Assembly: GCA_000432015.1 (NCBI GenBank) | Contig: HF985547.1 | Coordinates: 60,731-68,316, forward strand | DNA length: 7,586 nt | Direction of reading: 5' to 3' | From: Clostridium sp. CAG:1024 | GTDB lineage: Bacteria > Bacillota > Clostridia > Christensenellales > CAG-138 | Part shown: piece after piece, positions 1 through 6,364 of the stretch | How the letters are laid out: every line of letters starts with the position of its first letter | Numbering within the stretch: position 1 is the stretch's first letter | Translations under genes and position numbers: made by a program | The notes under the pieces: generated by a model | Told to the model about the DNA's origin: nothing | The model's input: only the letters and a program-made list of their open reading frames with translations | Database searches by the model: none

Positions 1-344
1 GCCAACAGGCGTTTGCAAATCGCGCCGCGCGCGTCGGCGTTCAAAGCGCATAGCGCCCGGTACGCCTCCTCGAACACAGCGTCAATGACAGCGCGCTTCT
101 TTTGCAGGGCCGCTTTCTTCCCGTCGATCGCCGCGCGCGTTTTGCAGCCGTCCAATACGCTCTGCACCGCCGCTTCGCGCTTCTGCTGGAAGTCAGCACG
201 CACGGCGTTTTGCTTTTGGACGTTCTCCGCCGCGATTTCCATTGCGCCGGCATTCGCTTCCGTCAGCGTCTGCTCGGCAAGAGCGTTTGCGTCGGCGATG
301 ATACGTTCCGCCAGCTTATTCGTGCCGGTTTTGTTCATCTCCAT
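1..344 (-). CDS. ntpE: V/A-type ATPase peripheral stalk subunit E (partial, C-terminus beyond left edge)
   Basis: Subunit E forms, with the G/H subunit, the coiled-coil peripheral stalk that ties the catalytic A3B3 head of a V/A-type rotary ATPase to membrane subunit I. The first 114 residues are visible and the frame is open to the left edge; the family is usually about 190-200 residues, so roughly 80 are missing. The N-terminus (MEMNKTGTNKLAERIIADAN) is followed by a long Ala/Glu/Gln/Lys-rich helix with the charged heptad-like pattern of the E stalk, including a DFQQKREAAVQ stretch. The start at the ATG at 344 has an AGGAG seven bases upstream. A second ATG two codons in is possible but lies further from that site. 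It begins 26 bases after the proteolipid gene, the K-then-E order of the Enterococcus ntp operon. The call rests on helix character plus operon position, since subunit E has few invariant residues. Confidence 0.88.
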   Translation of the reverse strand, partial: MEMNKTGTNKLAERIIADANALAEQTLTEANAGAMEIAAENVQKQNAVRADFQQKREAAVQSVLDGCKTRAAIDGKKAALQKKRAVIDAVFEEAYRALCALNADARGAICKRLL

Positions 345-370
345 GGTCTATCTCCTGCTAAAAGCCGCGC

Positions 371-853
371 TTAGCCGACCTTGACGCCGTTGACGAGCAG
401 GAAGGAGATGAGCAGCGCCAGAACTGCGTAGGTCTCGACCATGACGGTCATGAGCATTGCTTTACCGGACTCCTCCGGCTTCTTTGCGATCATGTTGATG
501 CCGGCGCATGCAACGTGGCCCTGATGGATTGCAGAAAGCAAGCCGCCAAACGCGATCGGGATCGCAGCAAGGAACAGGTTGAAGCCGTTGGTTGCGGTCA
601 GAGCTGCCGCGCCGCCGGAGAGCAGACCGGCCTTCGTTGCGATAACGAAAGCGATCAGCAGGCCGTAAATGCCCTGCGTTCCGGGGAGGAGCTGCAAAAG
701 CAGGCAGGAGCCGAAGCGATCCGGATCCTCGGAAACCACGCCGGCACTGGCCTGACCCGCCTGTCCGACGCCGATCGCGCTGCCGATACCTGCCATTGCC
801 GCCGCCATTGCTGCGCCGGCTGCCGCAAAAATGATGCCCCAATTGAGTTCCAT
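371..853 (-). CDS. ntpK: V-type ATPase proteolipid subunit K (c-ring), duplicated hairpin form
   Basis: This 160-residue membrane protein forms the rotating c-ring that carries the coupling ion. It is a fused double hairpin with four membrane helices, roughly residues 6-32, 47-76, 87-118 and 131-156, about twice the length of an F-type c subunit and matching Enterococcus hirae NtpK (156 residues). The Gly/Ala-rich first helix (GIGSAIGVGQAGQAS) is typical. The essential carboxylate is Glu140 in MVETYAVL of helix 4. The matching place in hairpin 1 is Gln60 in LPGTQGIYG, so only one acid exists per double hairpin, as in NtpK. Residues aligned by eye with the E. hirae Na+ ligands are all present: Leu56, Thr59, Gln60, Gln111 and Glu140, plus neighbouring Tyr63. 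It starts 29 bases after subunit I and is preceded by GAGGAGG about 11 bases from the ATG; subunit E follows. Na+ coupling is inferred from these residues and is not proven. Confidence 0.97.
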   Translation of the reverse strand: MELNWGIIFAAAGAAMAAAMAGIGSAIGVGQAGQASAGVVSEDPDRFGSCLLLQLLPGTQGIYGLLIAFVIATKAGLLSGGAAALTATNGFNLFLAAIPIAFGGLLSAIHQGHVACAGINMIAKKPEESGKAMLMTVMVETYAVLALLISFLLVNGVKVG

Positions 854-882
854 AGTGATTCTTTCCTCCTCTGATTTGTGTT

Positions 883-2808
883 TTACTCTGTAATTTTTAC
901 GTGTTTTGTGTTATATCCAAGCGGCAGGAACTTTCGTCCGCCCGCCTCATAGAACTTGCCGTAGAATTCAACATACTGCAGTCTCGCGCAATGCACGAAC
1001 GCGCCGAGCGTATTGATCGCGATATTGAACAGGTGCAGCGCGACAAGCAGTGCGAGCGCAACTGCGATTCCAAGGATCCGCAGAATAATATTGGACGAGC
1101 CCATGAGCATTCCGCAAAGGTCGTTGAATACGGACGCGATAACGCCGGTCGCAATGCCGAGCGCGAACAAACGCGCATAGGACAGAATATCCGACAGATA
1201 GCTCGTCACCTGGTACAATTCGCCGAGACCGGAGATCGTTCTCGAAAACACGTTCTTCTTTTCCCTGCCCTTGAACAGCAGCAGCATCAATGCGCCGACG
1301 ACGGCCAAGATAAGTCCGATGGTTCCGATCAATGCTGGAACGCCTGCAACCGCGGCGGTCGCTCCGTACAGGATCAGCCCGACGATGATCAGAATCCAAG
1401 ACAGATTATCAAAGATCGCAGTCTGCCAATCCCCCGTGTCAAACGACATCTTGATTTTGATGCAAACGCCGAAGAGAATGTGCAGAACGCCGAGGCCAAA
1501 GCACAGGATGAGCATTCCGATCGGGTTTTCCATAGGGTCGACGATCAGCGGGAAGAGATTGTTCGTGCCGAAGATCACATCGAAGTCGAGTCCGAAGCAG
1601 GTGCCGACCAGCAAGCCCCAGATCATCGTCGAAATGCCGCCCCAGAACAAGACGCGGACAATGCCGCCAAACATGCCAGTCGGTTTTTTGAACTTCGTAT
1701 AGATCCAGCAGAACAGCGTCAGGATCAGGCCGTAGCCCGAGTCGCTCAACATCAGGCCGAACAGAAGCACATAGAACGGCGCCATATAGGGCGTTGCGTC
1801 GATCCCGCGCGGGTCGGGCCGCGAATACAGGTTCGTCACCTCTTCAAACGGTGTATTGAACTTGTTATTGCGGACAACGGAAGGGGGAATCTCGCCTTCC
1901 TCCGGATCGCGTACATCAAGGTAATACGCATCCGTCACGCTTTCGACCGCTTTCCTGACGGCATCCACGCGATCGACGGGTACCCAGCCGTGCATTTCAA
2001 ACGTAGCGTTGGTTTGCGCCATAACGGCGATCGCCTGGATGCGATCCCGTTCGATCACTGCAGCGTCATACGCACTCTCGATCGCCGACTTATACTCGCC
2101 CATTCCGGCAAGCTGCTGCATCAGGCGGTCATGCTCGGCTTGAAGCGCCGCGTTCTCCTTCTCCAGACGTTCCATTGCAGCCTTGGGCGTGCCGGGCAGT
2201 TTCGGGAAGGCAACGTCCGTCCAATTAAGCGATTTCAAAAACGCGGCGACGGACTTTGCATCCTCTGCTGCGCAGGCGACGATCGCCGCGCGCTGCGCTC
2301 CTTCACTGAAGAGCTGATACTCGATGGCATCGCTCTGCTCGTCCAGCTTTTCGACGTCGGCTGCCTCGATCATGCCCGGGAAATAGCGGACCGCTTTCGA
2401 CTTCCGATATGTCTGCATGTCTGCCGGGAAGGCTTCCCACGGGCGCAGCGATTCGATCAGCGATGTATTTTTCTCCATCTCTGAGCGGATCCTTTGGAGT
2501 TCCTGCTGGCAATGCGCCAGTTCCTCGCTGTGCCGCAGCGCTTCGGGAAGTTCGCTGCTGATCTGCGCAAGCGTTCGCTCCGGCTGCGGCGCAAGCAGGC
2601 CCTGCTTCTCACCGTAGGGTTTCAAAACGTTCAGCGCGTCGCCGAGTTTCTGCACGCGCGTCTCGGCTGCGGCAAGCTGATCGGCGCAAAAGGAAGCGCT
2701 TTCATCCTTCTGCACCTCTACCGCGCCGAGCGGCTGCAAGGCGTCAACAATGGCCCGCTCGTCGGTTTTGTGTGCGACCAAGGTCAGTCGCTTCATTTGA
2801 ACAATCAT
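883..2808 (-). CDS. ntpI: V-type ATPase subunit I (membrane stator, a-subunit homologue)
   Basis: This 641-residue subunit forms the static ion channels beside the c-ring and anchors the peripheral stalks. Residues 1 to about 335 are a soluble, coiled-coil-rich cytoplasmic arm, with heptad-like stretches near 45-120 and 210-260 and a typical HGWVP segment at 273-277. The membrane domain begins near 342 with the family motif FYVLLFGLMLSDSGYG, followed by several hydrophobic helices to about 600. Arg546 in SYARLFALG and Arg609 in CARLQYVEFYGKFYEAGG correspond to the two conserved arginines that face the rotor carboxylate in this family. The length fits bacterial subunit I (about 640-665). Its ATG overlaps the TGA of the G-subunit gene by four bases (ATGA), and a GGAG sits five bases upstream inside that gene's end; the later Met at residue 5 lacks a comparable site. 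Translational coupling with the G subunit is likely. Confidence 0.98.
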   Translation of the reverse strand: MIVQMKRLTLVAHKTDERAIVDALQPLGAVEVQKDESASFCADQLAAAETRVQKLGDALNVLKPYGEKQGLLAPQPERTLAQISSELPEALRHSEELAHCQQELQRIRSEMEKNTSLIESLRPWEAFPADMQTYRKSKAVRYFPGMIEAADVEKLDEQSDAIEYQLFSEGAQRAAIVACAAEDAKSVAAFLKSLNWTDVAFPKLPGTPKAAMERLEKENAALQAEHDRLMQQLAGMGEYKSAIESAYDAAVIERDRIQAIAVMAQTNATFEMHGWVPVDRVDAVRKAVESVTDAYYLDVRDPEEGEIPPSVVRNNKFNTPFEEVTNLYSRPDPRGIDATPYMAPFYVLLFGLMLSDSGYGLILTLFCWIYTKFKKPTGMFGGIVRVLFWGGISTMIWGLLVGTCFGLDFDVIFGTNNLFPLIVDPMENPIGMLILCFGLGVLHILFGVCIKIKMSFDTGDWQTAIFDNLSWILIIVGLILYGATAAVAGVPALIGTIGLILAVVGALMLLLFKGREKKNVFSRTISGLGELYQVTSYLSDILSYARLFALGIATGVIASVFNDLCGMLMGSSNIILRILGIAVALALLVALHLFNIAINTLGAFVHCARLQYVEFYGKFYEAGGRKFLPLGYNTKHVKITE

Positions 2809-3119
2809 GCGATCTCCTGCACCTTCCGCATCAGGTAATTGACGGCATCGCCAAGACGACCGCGAGCTTCACCGCACTGTGCGTCCGCCTCGTCTGAAAG
2901 CTGTTTTTGAATCGCGTCGGCAAGGCCATGGCCTTCCCGTTCCGCCTGTTCCAGCGCAAGACGGGTTTTCTCACGTTCTTCGTCGTTCAGGCTTTGAAGC
3001 CCCTGCTCGGCATCCACGCGGGCCTTTTGCAGCAGCTCCCGCGCAGAGACTGCCGCATCCTGCCGAATTTGTTCGGCCTGCGCTTCCGCTTGCGCGATCT
3101 CATCAATAATCGAGCGCAT
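2805..3119 (-). CDS. ntpF: V/A-type ATPase peripheral stalk subunit G/H (NtpF/AhaH-like)
   Basis: This small protein of 104 residues is almost entirely predicted helix. It is rich in Ala, Glu, Gln and Arg, with no cysteine-metal motif and no membrane segment, and runs from MRSIIDEIAQAEAQAEQ to a C-terminal MRKVQEIA. That matches the right-handed coiled-coil G/H subunit that pairs with subunit E in the peripheral stalk. Gene order supports the call: it precedes subunit I directly, as ntpF precedes ntpI in Enterococcus hirae, and overlaps it by four bases. An ATG three codons upstream at 3128 is also in frame, but the GGGAGG ribosome binding site abuts it with no spacer, whereas the ATG at 3119 has a nine-base spacer, so I use 3119. 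The gene lies nine bases downstream of the upp stop (measured to the 3128 ATG). The family is too variable for residue-level proof; position carries much of the weight. Confidence 0.87.
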   Translation of the reverse strand: MRSIIDEIAQAEAQAEQIRQDAAVSARELLQKARVDAEQGLQSLNDEEREKTRLALEQAEREGHGLADAIQKQLSDEADAQCGEARGRLGDAVNYLMRKVQEIA

Positions 3120-3128
3120 GGTAGTCAT

Positions 3129-3134
3129 CCTCCC
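3129..3134 (-). promoter_or_regulatory. Ribosome binding site that decides the G-subunit start
   Basis: Minus-strand GGGAGG lies immediately before an ATG at 3128 and nine bases before a second in-frame ATG at 3119. A zero-base spacer would not allow normal initiation, so the site favours the second ATG and removes three residues from the longest reading. Confidence 0.75.
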
Positions 3135-3137
3135 AAT

Positions 3138-3767
3138 TTATTTTGTTCCGAACAGCCGGTCCCCGGCATCGCCGAGGCCTGGCACGATATAGCCATGGTC
3201 ATTCAGTTTTTCATCGAGATTCGCCAGATAGATGTCCACATCGGGATGCGCCTGCTGCATCGCTTCTACGCCCTCCGGCGCGGCGATCAGACATACGAGG
3301 CGAACGCTCTTGCAGCCCGCTTCCTTGACGATGCGGCAAGCCTCGATCGCGGAATTGCCGGTCGCAAGCATCGGATCCACGATGATAACGTCGCGCTCTT
3401 CGATATCCGGCGGGAGCTTGCAGTAATAGCTTGTCGGCATGAGCGTGTCCGGGTTCCGATACATGCCGATATGGCCGAGCTTTGCGTTCGGGATGAGATT
3501 CATCATGCCGTCGGCCATGCCGAGACCCGCGCGGAGGATCGGAATCACGGCGAGCTTCTCGTTGGCGAGCATTTTTACTTTTGTGTGGCAAACGGGCGTT
3601 TCGATTTCGGTTTCGACGAGTTCAAGATCTCTGGTTACTTCGTAAGCCATGAGGAGCGAAAGCTCCGTAACAAGCTCCCGGAATGCTTTCGTTCCGGTGT
3701 TCTTATCGCGGAGAAGCGACAGTTTGTGCTGTACAAGCGGATGGTCAATGATCACAAGTTTCGACAT
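3138..3767 (-). CDS. upp: Uracil phosphoribosyltransferase
   Basis: This cytosolic salvage enzyme converts uracil and PRPP to UMP and diphosphate. The 209-residue length is exactly typical. The N-terminus (MSKLVIIDHPLVQHKLSLLR) is the family signature. Other visible landmarks are ILRAGLGMADGM near 78-88, the PRPP-binding loop DPMLATGNSA at 131-140, and the uracil-binding C-terminal segment YIVPGLGDAGDR at 193-204. The start codon overlaps the rpiB stop by one base (TAATG), with a GGAGG about ten bases upstream, so coupled translation with rpiB is plausible. RpiB makes ribose-5-phosphate available for PRPP, the co-substrate here, so the pairing is metabolically sensible. Only nine bases separate its stop from the first V-ATPase frame, with no terminator between, implying read-through into the ATPase genes. 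Confidence 0.99.
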   Translation of the reverse strand: MSKLVIIDHPLVQHKLSLLRDKNTGTKAFRELVTELSLLMAYEVTRDLELVETEIETPVCHTKVKMLANEKLAVIPILRAGLGMADGMMNLIPNAKLGHIGMYRNPDTLMPTSYYCKLPPDIEERDVIIVDPMLATGNSAIEACRIVKEAGCKSVRLVCLIAAPEGVEAMQQAHPDVDIYLANLDEKLNDHGYIVPGLGDAGDRLFGTK

Positions 3768-4222
3768 TAGTTTGCTCCCTCCTCTTTGTTTTCATAGGCA
3801 GTTATCTTCCCGATTCTTCTTGCATGGCGACCGCCTTCAAAGGGGGTTCTCAGCCAGATCTTTACGATCTGTTCCGCTTCCTCTTCAGAAACAGTCTTTG
3901 CGCCAAGCGCCAGCATGTTTGCGTCGTTGTGCCGTCTTGTCATCTCCGCCTGAAAAGCGGAGGTGCAGAGCGCACACCGAATCCCACGTACCTTGTTCGC
4001 ACAGATGGAAACGCCGATTCCCGTTGTGCAAATCACGACGCCGCGGTCGAACTCGCCTCTTGCTACAGCCTCCGCCGCGGGAAAGGCAAAGTCCGGGTAG
4101 TCCACGCTTTCTACCGAATAGCAGCCAAAATCGTGTGCGCTGCAATCCTCGGCTTCAAGCCAGTGGATGACGGCCCGCTTGAGCGCAAGCCCGCCATGGT
4201 CGCATGCGATGGCAATCTTCAT
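3767..4222 (-). CDS. rpiB: Ribose-5-phosphate isomerase B
   Basis: This enzyme interconverts ribose-5-phosphate and ribulose-5-phosphate in the non-oxidative pentose phosphate pathway. The 151-residue length matches the RpiB/LacAB family. Active-site landmarks by my count are Asp8-His9 in IACDHGG, the catalytic Cys65 in ICTTGIG, His98-Asn99 in TRRHNDAN, and the phosphate-contacting Arg132 and Arg136 near GGRHARRI. The glycine usual after the catalytic cysteine (CGTGIG) is Thr66 here, a mild oddity. The reading frame extends to an ATG at 4264 inside sua5, but the family begins at MKIAIACDHGG, and an AAGGAG lies about ten bases before the ATG at 4222, so I chose 4222. It lies 25 bases after sua5 and overlaps upp by one base. 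A LacA/LacB galactose-6-phosphate isomerase role is less likely because there is a single copy and no lactose genes nearby. Confidence 0.96.
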   Translation of the reverse strand: MKIAIACDHGGLALKRAVIHWLEAEDCSAHDFGCYSVESVDYPDFAFPAAEAVARGEFDRGVVICTTGIGVSICANKVRGIRCALCTSAFQAEMTRRHNDANMLALGAKTVSEEEAEQIVKIWLRTPFEGGRHARRIGKITAYENKEEGAN

Positions 4223-4247
4223 TGCTTCTTTTCTCCTTTTCCTGTAA

Positions 4248-5288
4248 TCAAACTTCAACCACATGAAATCCGGCGGCTCGCAAGAGGCGATTCATATAGG
4301 CAAGTCCCGCATTATCCGTCGGTATGCCCTCTGCAAGAATCATATCTGCGTGCTCGTCCATACTTCGAAGGGAGGAAAAAAGCGATGCGCAAAGTGTCTC
4401 CGGGTGATTTCTATCACCCAGTATAGCATACTTTTTCCCTTTGTAAAACCCTTTTGTTTGTAGTGTTGCTGCAATTTCTACACTTTTTCCCTGCATTTCA
4501 GCAAAATTGTAAAGTTCGCAGACTTTTTTTGCGGTATTTTCCGGTGTGCCGACGATTACAATGACATCAGCCTTTGGCGCATAATGCTTATACTTCATGC
4601 CGGGGGACGCCACGGTCTCCCCTTCCCGCAGAGGTGCAAGAATGCTTCTTGCAACTTGCACTTCGCCAATGACCGCGGAGAGCATCTCCCGTGTGATCGC
4701 GCCTGGGCGCAGAATCGTCGGCGTTCCGCCGACGGAGAGCACTGTGGATTCTACGCCGTATTTGCATGGGCCGCCGTCAAGGATCAGGGGGATTCGCCCA
4801 TCCATATCCTCCAGCACGTGCTGCGCGGTGGTCGGGCTGGGCTTTCCCGACAGGTTTGCAGACGGCGCCGCGATCGGAACGCCGGAATTTGAAATGAGCA
4901 TTCGCGCTGTCTTATCCGCAGGCATCCGCACTGCAACGGTATCCAATCCGGCTGTCACAGCATTCGGAACGATCTTTGACCGCTTTGCGATCAGCGTTAG
5001 CGGTCCCGGCCAAAAGGTATCCATCAGCTGCCGTGCAAGCTGCGGGACGGTATCCCAAAGCTGCTGGACGTCGCTCTTTTTGCTCACATGCAGAATCAGC
5101 GGATTATCCGAAGGTCTTCCCTTGGCTTCAAAGATCGAGCGCACGGCCTCCTCGTTCAGCCCGTTCGCGCCGAGCCCGTATACCGTTTCCGTCGGAAACG
5201 CCACAAGACCGCCCGCCCTGATGATTCTTGCGCCCTTCTGCGTGCCTGCCTCCGGGTTTCGTTCCGTATTGACGACTTCTGTGATCAT
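4248..5288 (-). CDS. sua5: L-threonylcarbamoyladenylate synthase, two-domain Sua5 type
   Basis: The enzyme makes threonylcarbamoyl-AMP from threonine, bicarbonate and ATP, the first step of the t6A modification at position 37 of ANN-decoding tRNAs. At 346 residues it is the long Sua5 form, not the short YrdC form. The YrdC-like domain (about 12-210) shows PTETVYGLG at 32-40, KGRPSDNPL at 56-64, WPGPLT at 93-98, APSANLSGKPSPT at 141-153, GVESTV at 178-183 and RPGAI at 194-198. The linker signature SPGMKYKHYAP (228-238) leads into the C-terminal Sua5 domain (about 240-346). The ATG overlaps the prfA stop by four bases (ATGA), with a GGAGGGGGAG tract upstream. The part coding for the C-terminal domain, roughly 4420-4550, is clearly more AT-rich than the rest and holds a candidate promoter. 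Also known as ywlC in Bacillus. Confidence 0.97.
   Translation of the reverse strand: MITEVVNTERNPEAGTQKGARIIRAGGLVAFPTETVYGLGANGLNEEAVRSIFEAKGRPSDNPLILHVSKKSDVQQLWDTVPQLARQLMDTFWPGPLTLIAKRSKIVPNAVTAGLDTVAVRMPADKTARMLISNSGVPIAAPSANLSGKPSPTTAQHVLEDMDGRIPLILDGGPCKYGVESTVLSVGGTPTILRPGAITREMLSAVIGEVQVARSILAPLREGETVASPGMKYKHYAPKADVIVIVGTPENTAKKVCELYNFAEMQGKSVEIAATLQTKGFYKGKKYAILGDRNHPETLCASLFSSLRSMDEHADMILAEGIPTDNAGLAYMNRLLRAAGFHVVEV
4402..4419. repeat. Perfect 7-bp inverted repeat next to the candidate promoter
   Basis: GGGTGAT and ATCACCC are separated by four bases, inside the sua5 coding region where they encode LGDRNHP. On the minus strand the repeat begins immediately after the candidate -10 hexamer, so it could be an operator or a 5' hairpin of a shorter transcript. 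Similar short palindromes occur elsewhere in sua5, so chance under coding constraint remains likely. Confidence 0.35.
4420..4447 (-). promoter_or_regulatory. Candidate SigA-type promoter inside sua5, directed at rpiB-upp-V-ATPase
   Basis: On the minus strand, TTTACA (4447-4442) and TATACT (4425-4420) are separated by 16 bases, and the -10 is preceded by TGC, giving an extended -10. The surrounding 60 bases (4441-4500) are about 35% GC, well below the neighbours. A transcript would begin near 4412, about 190 bases before rpiB. It lies in coding sequence and is judged by eye only; AT-rich DNA produces such matches by chance. Confidence 0.35.
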
Positions 5289-6364
5289 TCGGCGTTCTCC
5301 CCCTCCGCGAGCTTGGCGGCGCGCTCCGCAACGATCAGCGCGTCGATCATTTCATCCATATCGCCGTCAAGGAACTGTTCGAGTTTGTACAGCGTCATCC
5401 CGATCCTGTGGTCTGTTACGCGGCTCTGCGGAAAATTATAGGTTCGAATGCGCTCGCTGCGATCGCCGGAGCCGACAAGGCTCCTTCTCTGCGAGGCAAG
5501 CGCCGCGTCCTGCTGTGATTGATAGTATTCAAACAGACGGCTTTTCAACACGCGCATCGCCTGTTCTTTGTTCTTAAGCTGTGATTTCTCGTCCTGGCAC
5601 TGCACGACGATGCCTGTCGGAAGATGCGTAATGCGGATCGCGGACTCGGTTTTGTTGACATGCTGTCCGCCCGCGCCGCTGGAACGATAGGTATCGATGC
5701 GCAGATCGCTGTCCTTCAGCTCCACCTGCACATCGTCCACTTCCGGCATGACTGCTACGGTCGCCGCGCTCGTGTGGATGCGTCCTTGCGATTCCGTTTC
5801 CGGTACGCGCTGCACGCGGTGCACGCCGCTTTCGAATTTCAGTCTGCTGTAAGCGCCACGCTTTCCGCCGAGCGACAGAACGACCTCTTTCACGCCGCCC
5901 ATATCGGTCAGATTGTTTTCGATATACTCTACTTTATATCCATTGCGCTCCGCATAGCGCAAATACATGCGCAGCAGATCCGCCCCGAACAGCGCGGCTT
6001 CATCGCCCCCCGTGCCTGCGCGGATCTCCACGATCACATCCTTATCGTCGTTCGGGTCCTTGGGCAGCAGCAGGGCGCGAAGTCCTTCCTCTTCCCTGCC
6101 GCTCCGTTCCGCCAGTTCTGCAAGTTCTGCATGAACAAGCTCTTTCATCTCTGTGTCGAGGTGCTCCGTGAGCATGGCTTTGCAATCGTCCAGCGCAGCA
6201 AGCGTTTTTTCGTGCGCACGGAATGCGATCACAATCTCCTCGAGCGCCGCATGTTCCTTGACAAGCGCACGCCACGTATCCATGTTCTCCATGCAAGCCG
6301 GATCCGCGATCTCTCGTGAGAGCTGTTCGTATCGCTCGCAAAGACGGTTCAGTTTATCCAGCAT
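5285..6364 (-). CDS. prfA: Peptide chain release factor 1 (RF1)
   Basis: RF1 recognises UAA and UAG in the ribosomal A site and triggers peptide release. With the start at 6364 it is 359 residues, the usual length. The N-terminal helical domain covers about 1-100. The stop-codon tripeptide lies at 188-190 as Pro-Glu-Thr within RVPETESQGRIHTSAATVAV, a common RF1 form (RF2 has SPF). The catalytic GGQ is at 232-234 in SSGAGGQHVNKTESAIRI, and RIRTYNFPQSRVTDHRI follows near 315-330. A TTG twelve codons upstream keeps the frame open, but MLDKLNRLCERYEQL is the standard RF1 start and has its own GGAGG. The gene overlaps the CapA-like gene by 16 bases and sua5 by four. The Gln-methylating partner prmC, often the next gene in Bacillota, is not here. 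Confidence 0.98.
   Translation of the reverse strand: MLDKLNRLCERYEQLSREIADPACMENMDTWRALVKEHAALEEIVIAFRAHEKTLAALDDCKAMLTEHLDTEMKELVHAELAELAERSGREEEGLRALLLPKDPNDDKDVIVEIRAGTGGDEAALFGADLLRMYLRYAERNGYKVEYIENNLTDMGGVKEVVLSLGGKRGAYSRLKFESGVHRVQRVPETESQGRIHTSAATVAVMPEVDDVQVELKDSDLRIDTYRSSGAGGQHVNKTESAIRITHLPTGIVVQCQDEKSQLKNKEQAMRVLKSRLFEYYQSQQDAALASQRRSLVGSGDRSERIRTYNFPQSRVTDHRIGMTLYKLEQFLDGDMDEMIDALIVAERAAKLAEGENAE

Noticed and set aside
371..853. Gln60 where a first-hairpin carboxylate would be expected in the proteolipid, first read as a lost active site
   Set aside because: The E. hirae NtpK double-hairpin protein has the same Gln; one acid per four-helix unit is the normal V-type state and Glu140 is intact.
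901..2484. A 527-codon open frame on the plus strand, antisense to subunit I
   Set aside because: Its translation is an Arg/Gln/Asp-rich composition with no family motif, no membrane or domain pattern and no convincing ribosome binding site. Long antisense openness is expected opposite a GC-rich gene with biased codons, and the minus-strand frame is unmistakably subunit I.
2907..3770. A 287-codon plus-strand open frame across upp and the G-subunit gene
   Set aside because: It spans two well-supported minus-strand genes and their junction, shows no recognisable motif, and is a codon-bias shadow.
4223..4264. Upstream ATG giving RpiB fourteen extra residues
   Set aside because: The extension overlaps the end of sua5, is unlike any RpiB N-terminus, and the ATG at 4222 matches the family start and has a ribosome binding site.
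4716..4734. Perfect 8-bp inverted repeat CGTCGGCG/CGCCGACG with a three-base loop, resembling a terminator stem
   Set aside because: It encodes the common Sua5 VGGTPT segment, is not followed by a T-run on either strand, and lies mid-gene. GC-rich codon choice explains it.
5184..5200. Perfect 7-bp inverted repeat CGTTTCC/GGAAACG
   Set aside because: It falls exactly on the codons for the conserved FPTETV active-site motif of Sua5, so the sequence is fixed by protein function.
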